A DNA stretch of 26,800 bases from a virus. The DNA lies in the IMG/VR virus record IMGVR_UViG_3300046001_009870, positions 1-26,800 of that record; one strand, given 5' to 3'. Position 1 is the first letter of the stretch. Every line of letters begins with the position of its first letter. Both the position numbers and the translations under genes were made by a program. This document shows positions 15,813 through 22,383 of the stretch, piece by piece. Below the pieces are notes generated by a model. That model saw only the letters and a list, made by a program, of their open reading frames with translations. It was not told where the DNA came from and made no database searches.

Positions 15813-16751
15813 TTATACATATGTTGCAGAGCATAAATGAGTTTTGTTAAACAAACACCAATTACAATTTTTATGTGGGGTTGGTTGATGTTCAACATCT
15901 TTGTATCCATTTTTATCAAATGCTTGTTCTATAAATTCTTCAATTGATTTGGATACTTTATTTAATTTTACTTTACCTGATGCAGGTTTAAATAATTGTA
16001 CACGTTTGATTACGAATTTATCACTTTCAAAGGGTTTACGTTTTACTATCATAAATTCTATTTCTATATTCTCTAATGGTAAATTGTAGGTTTCAGAGAA
16101 ATATTTTTTATAGAGTATAAGTTGAAATTGTTTATTTTCGTCTGATTTTTCTTTTTTGCTCCAACCTTGTTTACTGGTTTTAATATCTATGATCTTGATT
16201 GTGTTTGTTGGCTCGTGGTACATTACAATGTCCAAGTAACCTTGGAACATTACATTGTATAATTTTGGAGAGGGGTGGAGTATAAGAGGTAACTCACATC
16301 CTACTAAATGCCAACCGCGTTTAGAAAAATATTTGTTTCTGTTTTTAGCAAATTCTCTTATGATTTCTACCCCGTCTTCAAAAAATTCCCTAAGTTCTTC
16401 AGGGGAGGTAAAGTGTTGATTATTGTTTGATTTATATTGCTTTTTATATTCTTCACGTAATGCATCTTCGAGCATTTCGTATGTGTTTAGTTTATCTGCT
16501 TCTGCTCCACTTTTTCCATACATTGTAGTTAAATATGATTGAAGTACTTCATGTAATGCTGTTCCAAAAACAGTATGGATGGAGGAAGTAAATTGTTTAT
16601 ATCCTTCTTTGTATTGGAGTGACCATTTTTTAGGACACTCATTGAACATGGATAATTGAGAATATGAAATAGATTTTTGAGTTGCATAATCTATTGTTGG
16701 TAATTGTTTACTCTTAATTTCTTTTAATAGTAAAGGTAACTTCTTTTTCAT
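15813..16751 (-). CDS. Cas4/RecB-like PD-(D/E)XK nuclease with iron-sulfur cysteines
   Basis: 312 aa from ATG 16751 (a TTG five codons upstream is in frame but falls in the promoter-like element). Motifs: YSQLSMFNECPKKWSLQY (30-47), GTALHEVLQSYL with H67, C-E-L-P-L (E153), GYLDIV (D174), IIDIKTSK (D189 and K191, the D-x-K catalytic pair) and a following Q-x-x-x-Y (Q210, Y214). C39 with C296, C299 and C307 form a likely 4Fe-4S set, as in Cas4 and AddB. It should be a ssDNA or dsDNA exonuclease used in recombination, repair or host-DNA breakdown. It sits behind an early-type promoter and hairpin. This family is recurrent in T4-like marine phages. Confidence 0.85.
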   Translation of the reverse strand: MKKKLPLLLKEIKSKQLPTIDYATQKSISYSQLSMFNECPKKWSLQYKEGYKQFTSSIHTVFGTALHEVLQSYLTTMYGKSGAEADKLNTYEMLEDALREEYKKQYKSNNNQHFTSPEELREFFEDGVEIIREFAKNRNKYFSKRGWHLVGCELPLILHPSPKLYNVMFQGYLDIVMYHEPTNTIKIIDIKTSKQGWSKKEKSDENKQFQLILYKKYFSETYNLPLENIEIEFMIVKRKPFESDKFVIKRVQLFKPASGKVKLNKVSKSIEEFIEQAFDKNGYKDVEHQPTPHKNCNWCLFNKTHLCSATYV

Positions 16752-16755
16752 TACA

Positions 16756-16786
16756 CAAAGATACAAAAAAAGCCTGCCATAGGCAA
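16756..16786 (-). promoter_or_regulatory. TTG-N20-TATCTTTG promoter-like element, 4 bases before ATG
   Basis: Minus strand TTG (16784-16786), 20-base spacer, then TATCTTTG (16756-16763), matching the Bacteroidetes TTG/TAnnTTTG promoter. The spacer includes part of the hairpin and the T-tract. The box ends 4 bases before the ATG of the nuclease gene, which would give a leaderless or near-leaderless transcript. Confidence 0.6.
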
Positions 16787-16790
16787 GCTT
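16765..16790 (-). terminator. Hairpin and T-tract between leader gene and nuclease gene
   Basis: Minus strand AAGCTTGCC-TAT-GGCAGGCTT then T7. It is the same hairpin family as at 19961 and 25737, with the right arm and T-tract inside the promoter spacer. Confidence 0.65.
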
Positions 16791-16802
16791 TCTTTTAGTT
16801 TT

Positions 16803-16834
16803 TAAAAATATCCCTGTAGCGATACTAGGATAAT
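16803..16834 (-). terminator. Upstream hairpin with T-run, likely terminator of the 85-aa leader gene
   Basis: Minus strand TATCC...TAG...CTA...GGGATA is followed by TTTTT. It lies after the 85-aa leader gene and before the nuclease promoter. The bases further upstream (16841-16867, plus strand) carry AGCCGT twice around an ACGGT, allowing two mutually exclusive hairpins. Confidence 0.5.
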
Positions 16835-16898
16835 TTTTATAGCCGTAGCTATACGGTCCTAAGCCGTGGGTTTAATTTTATTTAATTATTTACGTTCA

Positions 16899-17156
16899 TT
16901 ACCATACTTCGCTATCGTCCATTTCCGAGGTGAATTTTTCGAGCGCGTTGTTTAATATAGTAAACATGTCATCGTCTATACTTTTAGCTAATTTGTTAAA
17001 GTCAATAGGGTTATTATCTTTACCCATGTTCCAAACATTACGTAAAGCATCTTCTAAATATTTTATTTTATCAGAATTTTCTTCTAATTTTTCTTTGTAT
17101 TGGCCTTCGGTGATTACACCAGCCAACATTTGCATACGTAATTGTTCTTTGTTCAT
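16899..17156 (-). CDS. Leader-tagged small protein (putative internal/capsid-packaged), 85 aa
   Basis: Starts with the full shared leader M-N-K-E-Q-L-R-M-Q-M-L-A-G-V-I-T-E-G-Q-Y. I-T-E-G (15-18) and L-E-E (24-26) both fit (I/L)-x-E cleavage by a T4 gp21-like prohead protease. The remaining 60 or so residues are helical and acidic (NALEKFTSEMDDSEVW). It has no enzymatic motif. The leader is known to me from T4-like phages of this type, but a packaging role is inference from the T4 internal proteins. Confidence 0.6.
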   Translation of the reverse strand: MNKEQLRMQMLAGVITEGQYKEKLEENSDKIKYLEDALRNVWNMGKDNNPIDFNKLAKSIDDDMFTILNNALEKFTSEMDDSEVW

Positions 17157-17162
17157 TTTGTC

Positions 17163-17396
17163 TTATCTAATGATTCCTGCTCTTACTTGAAGCATTCTAC
17201 GTTCATTAATATCTTCTTGAGATCCAATTATTGTACTGTAATCTTCCATAGATAGTGTTTTACCGGAAGCAGCCAATGATATAATGTTTTCTGCTACATC
17301 ATGTAAATCCATGTCTGTTTGAGCATCTTCTCTAGCATATTCGAGTAAACGAATAAATAAAGGAACATCTACTGTAATTATATCTCTTGGGTTCAT
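17163..17396 (-). CDS. Conserved small T4-like phage protein, 77 aa
   Basis: Start chosen at 17396 (M-N-P-R-D-I-I-T), one base after the stop of the upstream gene. Its core TVDVPLFIRLLEYAREDAQT (about 8-27) followed by DMDLHDVAENIISLA is a well-defined pattern I remember from T4-like phages, usually unassigned. The leading extension to 17447 is not credible. It may be structural. It lies between two leader-tagged genes, so it could be part of the same late cassette. Confidence 0.65.
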   Translation of the reverse strand: MNPRDIITVDVPLFIRLLEYAREDAQTDMDLHDVAENIISLAASGKTLSMEDYSTIIGSQEDINERRMLQVRAGIIR

Positions 17397-17397
17397 A

Positions 17398-18102
17398 TTA
17401 TTTTTTTCTGTATTCATCAGATATGTAAAATTTCCAATACTCCTCAAGTTGATACAAATCAGTTTTGCCTATATTATCTTCCATATAGAGTTTAATATCA
17501 TTATCGTAGTTTTTAGCTTGTTGTTGGTAAGTACCTGGGGTTGGGATATAATGGTGTTTTCCCATAATTTGTCTAACTGATTCTTTAGGCATAGCATCAA
17601 TTTCTTTTAAGAAATCTTCAAAATTTTCAGTGCTTTTAAATTCCCCTTGTGGAAAATAAGTTTTTTCTTCTACTTCTTCAACTTCATTTAAACCATATTT
17701 TCCACCTAAGAAATGTTCAAACGCTGTTTCATAATCTGCTTTAGCACGTGGTGGGATTTGGTTAATTGCTCCAATTCCTACAATTCCTCCAATCATGGAT
17801 TCGTTTAAAGATTTATTTAATGCTTCAGCTAATACAAGTTTAAATTCATCACCTTGGGATTCTATTTTATATTCTTGCCCTCCAATATCATATGTACTGC
17901 CCGGGGTAAAATCTTGTCCATCCATTGATCCTTGACCTAAAGACTCTAAATCATCAGTAATATCACTATCATCATAATTAATGATTTGATTCATCTCAGC
18001 ACCATTGTGAAAATATTGAAGTTCGTTAAGTAATTTGATTTTATATTCACTTTCTGTGATTACACCTGAAAGGAATTGCATGCGTAATGTGTCTTTTTCC
18101 AT
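17398..18102 (-). CDS. Leader-tagged protein, 234 aa, putative internal/capsid-packaged
   Basis: Leader M-E-K-D-T-L-R-M-Q-F-L-S-G-V-I-T-E-S-E-Y, with I-T-E-S (15-18) and L-N-E (25-27) as candidate cleavage sites. The body is acidic with many D/E (INYDDSDITDDLESLGQG), then a glycine-rich short segment (MIGGIVGIGAINQI, about 104-117) and a C-terminal aromatic part (YQLEEYWKFYISDEYRKK). No catalytic motif. It is preceded by an ATATTTATA motif (18117-18125). Confidence 0.6.
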   Translation of the reverse strand: MEKDTLRMQFLSGVITESEYKIKLLNELQYFHNGAEMNQIINYDDSDITDDLESLGQGSMDGQDFTPGSTYDIGGQEYKIESQGDEFKLVLAEALNKSLNESMIGGIVGIGAINQIPPRAKADYETAFEHFLGGKYGLNEVEEVEEKTYFPQGEFKSTENFEDFLKEIDAMPKESVRQIMGKHHYIPTPGTYQQQAKNYDNDIKLYMEDNIGKTDLYQLEEYWKFYISDEYRKK

Positions 18103-18116
18103 TTTATATATTTTAT

Positions 18117-18125
18117 TATAAATAT
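18117..18125 (-). promoter_or_regulatory. ATATTTATA motif before leader gene at 18102
   Basis: Minus strand TAATATTTATAATAAAA, 14 bases between the motif and the ATG. The same nine bases occur before the genes starting at 20360, 22340 and 26132. Candidate late promoter; direction and function unproven. Confidence 0.4.
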
Positions 18126-18343
18126 TATGTATTTTTTGCTTCGCGCAATACTATTAAAGCTTTCTGGATATATAATATGTCATCCATTTTTTCTTGGATA
18201 CTATGTTCTAGCCATTCTTCTAGTTCTAGGTCGTTGCGGTCTAAATCTGTTCCATACTTTTGTTTCCCAATGGTGGCTCTAGCAACAAATTTGTCTATAA
18301 TGGAGTCTACAATTGAATCTGTAACCTTAATTTCTCTATTCAT
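18125..18343 (-). CDS. Small phage protein, possibly MazG/dATP-pyrophosphatase-like, 72 aa
   Basis: KFVARATIGKQKYGTDLDR (18-36) followed by EWLEHSIQEKMDDILYIQKA (43-62) resembles the pattern of small all-alpha NTP pyrophosphatase-like phage proteins (acidic residues E, E, D on one helix face; H before E). It is too short for a full MazG domain, so either a partial fold or a different family. It overlaps gp62-like by 4 bases, in the replication operon, which would fit a nucleotide-pool role. Confidence 0.5.
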   Translation of the reverse strand: MNREIKVTDSIVDSIIDKFVARATIGKQKYGTDLDRNDLELEEWLEHSIQEKMDDILYIQKALIVLREAKNT

Positions 18344-18771
18344 TTTTTCAATAATTTTTCTACTTCTTTTTCATCCATTCCCATATCGTAAAGTACCTTT
18401 CTGGTGCCATGGTCACGTAATATGTCAATATATTCTTCTGCTTCCCCTAAACTACATTCAAAATATTTTGCTACATATTCTATCAATGTAGCAGGTTTTT
18501 TCTTTGTTTTTGACTTGAGATATTTCAAAAACACTTTGGATTTAGGGATCATTTCTCGATAAATTTGGTATAGTTGGTGTTTGTTATCGTATGGTATTGT
18601 TTGAATATAGTTTGCTAATTCAACATAGCGTATATCCATCGATACGTATCGATTAACCACGTAAGAGTTCCATTTATCCCACGATTCTTCCGAAATGTTT
18701 TCAATTGGGGTTTTATAGAGGGTGATTTCATTTAACCACCCCCATAAATCCTTAATTTGTTTTTTAGACAC
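18340..18771 (-). CDS. 62: Likely sliding-clamp loader small subunit (gp62-like)
   Basis: 143 aa. The C-terminal segment ATLIEYVAKYFECSLGEAEE (about 94-113) with YIDILRDHGTRKVLYDMGM matches the region of T4 gp62 that reads L-L-A-K-R-Y-Q-V and onward. The middle IPKSKVFLKYLKSK (about 75-88) is basic. Context supports it: it lies with gp44, as in the T4 45-44-62 order, with one small gene between. The protein is shorter than T4 gp62 (187 aa), as I recall for other marine T4-like phages. It would assemble with gp44 to load gp45 on DNA. Confidence 0.7.
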   Translation of the reverse strand: MSKKQIKDLWGWLNEITLYKTPIENISEESWDKWNSYVVNRYVSMDIRYVELANYIQTIPYDNKHQLYQIYREMIPKSKVFLKYLKSKTKKKPATLIEYVAKYFECSLGEAEEYIDILRDHGTRKVLYDMGMDEKEVEKLLKK

Positions 18772-19021
18772 TTAATGTAATATCTTTATATTCTTCTTTC
18801 AATTCTGAAGGTAACGAATCTGGGAGTATTTTCTTTGATTCTAAATCGTAAAATACAGTAATTGGGATTAGTTGATCTTCATCTGTTCCTGCAATAAATT
18901 TAGATACTCTACGGATTACAAATGCTTGTCCGAATAATTTTTCCCCATTAAATCCATCAACTGATGTTGTATTGTTAAAGTCAATGTTCATTTGTGGGGG
19001 TGTTTTTGATTGTGTTTTCAT
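18764..19021 (-). CDS. Unknown small protein between gp44 and gp62, 85 aa
   Basis: Polar N-terminus (MKTQSKTPPQMNIDFNNTT), then beta-like GQAFVIRRVSKFIAG and LIPITVFYDLESKKILPDSL (about 51-70). No family recognised. It overlaps gp62-like by 8 bases and follows gp44 by 17, so it is translated with the clamp loader and may bind it or DNA. It has no counterpart at that position in T4, where gp44 and gp62 are adjacent. Confidence 0.6.
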   Translation of the reverse strand: MKTQSKTPPQMNIDFNNTTSVDGFNGEKLFGQAFVIRRVSKFIAGTDEDQLIPITVFYDLESKKILPDSLPSELKEEYKDITLSV

Positions 19022-19038
19022 TTGATTTTTATTTTGGT

Positions 19039-19947
19039 TTATATTGTTTCTATGATTTTAGCTAAAGCCGACATTACATTTATTTCTTTATCTATTCTAA
19101 AATTTGCTTGATATAAATGTTCGTTTAATATAATTGCAACGGAACCTTCCTTTCCAGGAGCATATTTTGAACTGTATTCAAATAAATTACGATACAATTC
19201 TTCAAAGTCCTTTGTATTTGAATCCGCTATAATTTGTCTAACGGTAAGCCATTTTTTACTTCCCATTAGTTCCTTCAATACCTCTTTAATATAGTTGTTT
19301 GAGGTTAAAACTGTTTTATCTAGTTCAATACAGCCATCTTTTACAGACATTTGAAGTACATTCAACATTTTTCTCATGTCAGGATAGTACTGTACTATAA
19401 GTGATTTTAAATCTTCAGGTTTATATGAAATAGATAATTGATCCTTTAATATCCAATCTAAATGGTTGTATACATCTGTTTTAGATGGAGGTACAATTTT
19501 AAGTACCTGGCAACGTGATTGAAGTGGATCAATGATTCGCTCAATAAAGTTACAGGTTAATATAAATCGTGTTGAACGGGAGAATGTTTCAATTACATTA
19601 CGTAACGCGGCTTGTCCCTGAATTGTGATGAAATCTGCTTCATCTAGAATTACTACTTTAATACTTTTCCAAGAGGCAGAACTAGCAAATCCCTTTACTT
19701 TTTCTCTAATAGTGTCAATTCCATTTTCATCGGATGCGTTTATATAAAGATAATCGCAATCTAGATTTTTAACGATAATTTTTGCTAGTGTAGTTTTTCC
19801 AGTTCCAGGTGGACCATAAAAGATAAAGTTTTGAATATCACCTTGATTAAGGTATTTTTGTATTGTGTCTTTTACATTTTCGTTACCAACATAGTATTTC
19901 AGTTCGGTAGGGCGAAAACGTTCTACATATAACGTATTTTCTTTCAT
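19039..19947 (-). CDS. 44: Sliding-clamp loader ATPase large subunit (gp44)
   Basis: 302 aa. Starts at 19947 (M-K-E-N-T-L-Y-V-E-R-F-R-P), the pattern that opens gp44. AAA+ motifs: Walker A GPPGTGKT (45-52), Walker B VVILDEAD (98-105), sensor 1 FILTCNF (128-134) and the SRC arginine finger (144-146). It loads the gp45 clamp onto primed DNA as part of gp44/62. A TTG start 5 codons earlier would lie in the promoter box and is rejected. It sits behind a promoter-like element and hairpin. Confidence 0.92.
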   Translation of the reverse strand: MKENTLYVERFRPTELKYYVGNENVKDTIQKYLNQGDIQNFIFYGPPGTGKTTLAKIIVKNLDCDYLYINASDENGIDTIREKVKGFASSASWKSIKVVILDEADFITIQGQAALRNVIETFSRSTRFILTCNFIERIIDPLQSRCQVLKIVPPSKTDVYNHLDWILKDQLSISYKPEDLKSLIVQYYPDMRKMLNVLQMSVKDGCIELDKTVLTSNNYIKEVLKELMGSKKWLTVRQIIADSNTKDFEELYRNLFEYSSKYAPGKEGSVAIILNEHLYQANFRIDKEINVMSALAKIIETI

Positions 19948-19951
19948 AACC

Positions 19952-19982
19952 TTAATATACAAAAAAAGCTTGCGATAAGCAA
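19952..19982 (-). promoter_or_regulatory. TTG-N20-TATATTAA promoter-like element, 4 bases before gp44 ATG
   Basis: TTG at 19980-19982, 20-base spacer, TATATTAA at 19952-19959, then 4 bases to the ATG at 19947. Same geometry as the elements before the nuclease and gp45 genes. Confidence 0.55.
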
Positions 19983-19988
19983 GCCTTT
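19961..19988 (-). terminator. Hairpin and T-tract downstream of the 116-aa leader gene
   Basis: Minus strand AGGCTTGC-TTAT-CGCAAGCTTTTTTT, an 8-pair stem (one G-U) and T7, placed after the leader gene ending at 20010 and before gp44. Confidence 0.65.
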
Positions 19989-20009
19989 TAAATTAAATTA
20001 TTTGAATTT

Positions 20010-20360
20010 TTATTTGAATTCATATTGAAAAGAATGTGGGCGAAATGCATTCCCACCGGCATTTTTATAAGGTATTTCCTTTTTATCTGTTATAGTAACT
20101 ATTTTAATTTTACGACCATCTTTAACTCTAACTTCATCACCTATTTCATATTGGGGAGTATTTGGATAAACTAATTTATAAAATCCATATTTGTAAGTTT
20201 TTTTAGTTATATCTTCATCATATTTTCGTTCTTCTTCTACTTCATTCATTTCTGAATCAAATGAACCGTAATTAGCATTAAACTCTTCTAATTTTTCTTT
20301 ATATTGGCCTTCGGTAATAATACCAGCCAACATTTGCATTCTAAGTTGTTCTTTTTTCAT
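20010..20360 (-). CDS. Leader-tagged small protein, 116 aa, putative internal/capsid-packaged
   Basis: Leader M-K-K-E-Q-L-R-M-Q-M-L-A-G-I-I-T-E-G-Q-Y, nearly identical to those of the genes starting at 17156 and 21369. I-T-E-G (15-18) and L-E-E (24-26) are candidate prohead-protease sites. The body is polar with DEVRVKDGRKIKIVTITD (about 78-95), a small beta-rich segment suggesting a barrel-like fold. It is preceded by an ATATTTATA motif (20371-20379). Function inferred only from the leader. Confidence 0.6.
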   Translation of the reverse strand: MKKEQLRMQMLAGIITEGQYKEKLEEFNANYGSFDSEMNEVEEERKYDEDITKKTYKYGFYKLVYPNTPQYEIGDEVRVKDGRKIKIVTITDKKEIPYKNAGGNAFRPHSFQYEFK

Positions 20361-20370
20361 TTTATTTTAT

Positions 20371-20379
20371 TATAAATAT
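20371..20379 (-). promoter_or_regulatory. ATATTTATA motif before the 116-aa leader gene
   Basis: Minus strand ATTATAATATTTATAATAAA, with 10 bases between the motif and the ATG at 20360. Confidence 0.4.
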
Positions 20380-20384
20380 TATAA

Positions 20385-20404
20385 TCCTGCACTAGGCAAG
20401 CTTC
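20385..20404 (-). other. Degenerate copy of the AAGCTTGC hairpin without T-tract
   Basis: Minus strand AAGCTTGCCTAGTGCAGGATT: the stem CTTGC...GCAGG resembles the hairpins at 16765, 19961 and 25737, but it is followed by ATTATAATATTTATA instead of a T-tract. It may be a decayed terminator now joined to the late-type motif. Confidence 0.4.
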
Positions 20405-20409
20405 TTTGT

Positions 20410-20757
20410 TTAAATATTTTTTGATTTTTTAGAAATTTCTAAATCTTTTTGGTTTTTTCTATATTGGTCAATAGCATCTAAAATCTCATTTTCATTTTTA
20501 ATATCCATTCCCCAATTATCTTGACCATATATTGCACCTTCTGAGTCAATTCTTAGCATTCCTGCATCTTCACCTGTTTTTTCATCATATGTTCCAAAAT
20601 CGATAGATTTGATTCCTGTAATTCTATTACCATCAATGATTCTTGGGTTAAATTTATAGGTTTTTAAAATGAAATATACATCATTCATGTTTATAGATTC
20701 TTGGAGGATATTTTTAATTTCCTCTTTAATCAGTTGTCTAAGTTGTGAGTGTTTCAT
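20410..20757 (-). CDS. Small phage protein with N-terminal basic leader, 115 aa
   Basis: Starts M-K-H-S-Q-L-R-Q-L-I-K-E-E-I-K-N-I-L-Q-E. I-K-E (10-12) and L-Q-E (18-20) fit the (I/L)-x-E protease pattern, and the start resembles the L-R-M-Q leader in part (Q-L-R-Q). The body contains FGTYDEKTGEDAGMLRIDS (about 54-72). No enzymatic motif. It starts inside one copy of the 53-base direct repeat. Probably a packaged or structural protein, low certainty. Confidence 0.55.
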   Translation of the reverse strand: MKHSQLRQLIKEEIKNILQESINMNDVYFILKTYKFNPRIIDGNRITGIKSIDFGTYDEKTGEDAGMLRIDSEGAIYGQDNWGMDIKNENEILDAIDQYRKNQKDLEISKKSKNI

Positions 20758-20809
20758 TATAATCCTGCTAATTTTTTCATTCTATATAAATCGAAATCAA
20801 ATTCCATTT
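20757..20809. repeat. 53-base direct repeat, copy 1
   Basis: Identical to 21381-21433. It covers the first base of the 115-aa gene, the short gap and the last bases of the 190-aa gene. On the minus strand it could code M-E-F-D-F-D-L-Y-R-M-K-K-L-A-G-L in a frame different from that of the 190-aa gene. Confidence 0.9.
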
Positions 20810-21369
20810 TCCCCAGGAATAATTACTGCATATTTACCTCCCCATTCAGATGCTCTTGGAATATTTGGATCTCCTGGAAATGCTGATAGTACTATATATT
20901 CATTTGGAATAACTGCTCCTGCTTCATCTTTTTTAGGGCGAACAATTACTGTTAATTCATCTGATTTAAATTGGGTTAATGGAGCAGTAGTAGTAATAGC
21001 GGGTACTTTTACTTTATTAGGTCCTTCAATTTTTTCTACTTCACTTTCTTTAGCTCCAGGAAGTTTTTTAGCTTGTTCTATAGGTAAAACTAAGTTATAT
21101 CCAATACCAGAGGATTTAACTGTTAATGTGCCTGTGCTATTAGCTATTTTATCTATGTTTGATTCTTTATCTAAAGCATCTTGGGCTAACTTTAATACAG
21201 CATCAATAGGTTTTGAAAAAATTGATCCTTGACCTGGTTTAATGTGAACATCTTCTAGTTTACCTTTTAGCCAAGTTGGTACTTCTACAACTTCATTTAA
21301 TTTAGCTTTATATTGTCCTTCAGTAATTATACCAGCCAACATTTGCATTCTAAATATTTCGTTTGTCAT
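20797..21369 (-). CDS. Leader-tagged protein, 190 aa, with frameshifted C-terminus
   Basis: Leader M-T-N-E-I-F-R-M-Q-M-L-A-G-I-I-T-E-G-Q-Y; I-T-E-G (15-18) and L-N-E (24-26) are candidate cleavage sites. The body is beta-rich, e.g. TGTLTVKSSGIGYNLVLP and LTVIVRPKKDEAGAVIP, with no enzymatic motif. It ends with I-I-P-G-E-N-G-I, directly at a GGGGAAAA run. Removing one base there would extend it into the tail M-E-F-D-F-D-L-Y-R-M-K-K-L-A-G-L shared with the next gene. So either a real frameshift, a programmed +1 shift or an assembly error has altered the end. Confidence 0.6.
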   Translation of the reverse strand: MTNEIFRMQMLAGIITEGQYKAKLNEVVEVPTWLKGKLEDVHIKPGQGSIFSKPIDAVLKLAQDALDKESNIDKIANSTGTLTVKSSGIGYNLVLPIEQAKKLPGAKESEVEKIEGPNKVKVPAITTTAPLTQFKSDELTVIVRPKKDEAGAVIPNEYIVLSAFPGDPNIPRASEWGGKYAVIIPGENGI

Positions 21370-21380
21370 TTTATTTTATT

Positions 21381-21433
21381 TTATAATCCTGCTAATTTTT
21401 TCATTCTATATAAATCGAAATCAAATTCCATTT
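21381..21433. repeat. 53-base direct repeat, copy 2
   Basis: Identical to 20757-20809. It encodes the last 16 residues of the 319-aa protein (M-E-F-D-F-D-L-Y-R-M-K-K-L-A-G-L) and its stop. The two copies bracket the 190-aa gene, so recombination between them would delete that gene. Confidence 0.9.
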
Positions 21434-22340
21434 CCTCTTTCAACGTAGATTTTTTAACTAGAAGTTTTTTACGTTGATCAGCTGAAATACCAGTTACAAC
21501 TAGTTTGTATTGGGTTCCTTCTTCTGTTTTAGTTGTTTCTGTTTCGTATTTTGCTGTTGGAACCTCTCCAATTTCTTTTTGAAATTCTTTACGAATTTTA
21601 TCTATTTTATCTAAACTATCTGCTGTTACAGATAATGGAGGAACAGTTTCAGCTTTTGGTTTTTCTACTGTTTTTGGTGCTTCACCACCATCTTGTTCAA
21701 CATCCACTAATTGAAATTCAACTCCTGCATTGTCCATAATTGTTTTCAATACTTTAGACAAATATGGTTTTGTTTTGTATGGATTTTCAAGTGTATAAGG
21801 GAAAACAATTTTTCCATCTTTTACTATATAATGAATATCTTTTTCCAATTTACCACCATATTTTTTCAAATTGTCTGGTGTTTTCATTGGGAAATAATTA
21901 GCACCATATCGTCCAATAATATCTTTTGGAAGTTCTTTTCCGGATAATGTAAACAAGTAGTCATTTATACTACCATCGTTTCCTTCTGCTTGCCATCTTT
22001 CATACCCTGATTCTGCTTCTTTTTCAGCTGTAGCAAATGCTTCAGGTACTCTATTTTTCAAATCAATTAACTTGAATGCTTTTTCATCTTCTGAACGAGA
22101 ATCCCAATCTTTCCAAGCAGCTCCTGCTTTTTGAGCAGGGATTGAAGGACCAAATGCTTTTACAATAGCTTGTGGATCACGCATATTTTGGGCATAAATG
22201 CCATAATTTGAAATATTATCCATAGCTTCAAGAGCTGCGTCTATATTTTTTGGTTGAACAGCAAGATCGTAATTTACCTTCAATTGGCTCATTCCATCTT
22301 CTTCACCTTCAATTTCGCGTAATATATCAGTTAATTTCAT
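21381..22340 (-). CDS. Phage protein, 319 aa, with N-terminal L-R-E leader and C-terminal L-A-G-L tail
   Basis: Starts M-K-L-T-D-I-L-R-E-I-E-G-E-E-D-G, where L-R-E (7-9) fits the prohead-protease consensus. The middle is helical and charged (WKDWDSRSEDEKAFKLIDLK), and the second half is beta-rich (VDVEQDGGEAPK, then TAKYETETTKTEEGTQYKLV). The C-terminal tail (LYRMKKLAGL) echoes the leader core (L-R-M-Q-M-L-A-G) of its neighbours and is coded by a 53-base repeat. A structural or packaged role is my inference; no enzymatic family recognised. Confidence 0.55.
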   Translation of the reverse strand: MKLTDILREIEGEEDGMSQLKVNYDLAVQPKNIDAALEAMDNISNYGIYAQNMRDPQAIVKAFGPSIPAQKAGAAWKDWDSRSEDEKAFKLIDLKNRVPEAFATAEKEAESGYERWQAEGNDGSINDYLFTLSGKELPKDIIGRYGANYFPMKTPDNLKKYGGKLEKDIHYIVKDGKIVFPYTLENPYKTKPYLSKVLKTIMDNAGVEFQLVDVEQDGGEAPKTVEKPKAETVPPLSVTADSLDKIDKIRKEFQKEIGEVPTAKYETETTKTEEGTQYKLVVTGISADQRKKLLVKKSTLKEEMEFDFDLYRMKKLAGL

Positions 22341-22343
22341 AGT

Positions 22344-22352
22344 TATAAATAT
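22344..22352 (-). promoter_or_regulatory. ATATTTATA motif just before the 319-aa gene
   Basis: Minus strand ACATATTTATAACT, ending 3 bases before the ATG at 22340 and right after the terminator T-tract. Confidence 0.4.
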
Positions 22353-22354
22353 GT

Positions 22355-22383
22355 AAAAAAAGAGACCCGTTATTGAGGGTCTC
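22355..22383 (-). terminator. Strong intrinsic terminator after the chaperonin unit
   Basis: Minus strand GAGACCC-TCAATAAC-GGGTCTC then T7; a perfect 7-pair stem. It overlaps the end and stop of the 87-aa gene (22370). It ends the groES-groEL transcript and is followed at once by the late-type motif. Confidence 0.85.

Noticed and set aside
16752-16766. TTG starts upstream of the nuclease and gp44 ATGs
   Set aside because: They fall in the promoter-like box itself; the ATG gives the family's expected N-terminus (M-K-E-N-T-L-Y-V-E-R-F-R-P for gp44).
16791-16898. A tRNA or riboswitch in the gap after the 85-aa leader gene
   Set aside because: No cloverleaf, no conserved T-loop sequence and no known riboswitch core; only local hairpins, reported as such.
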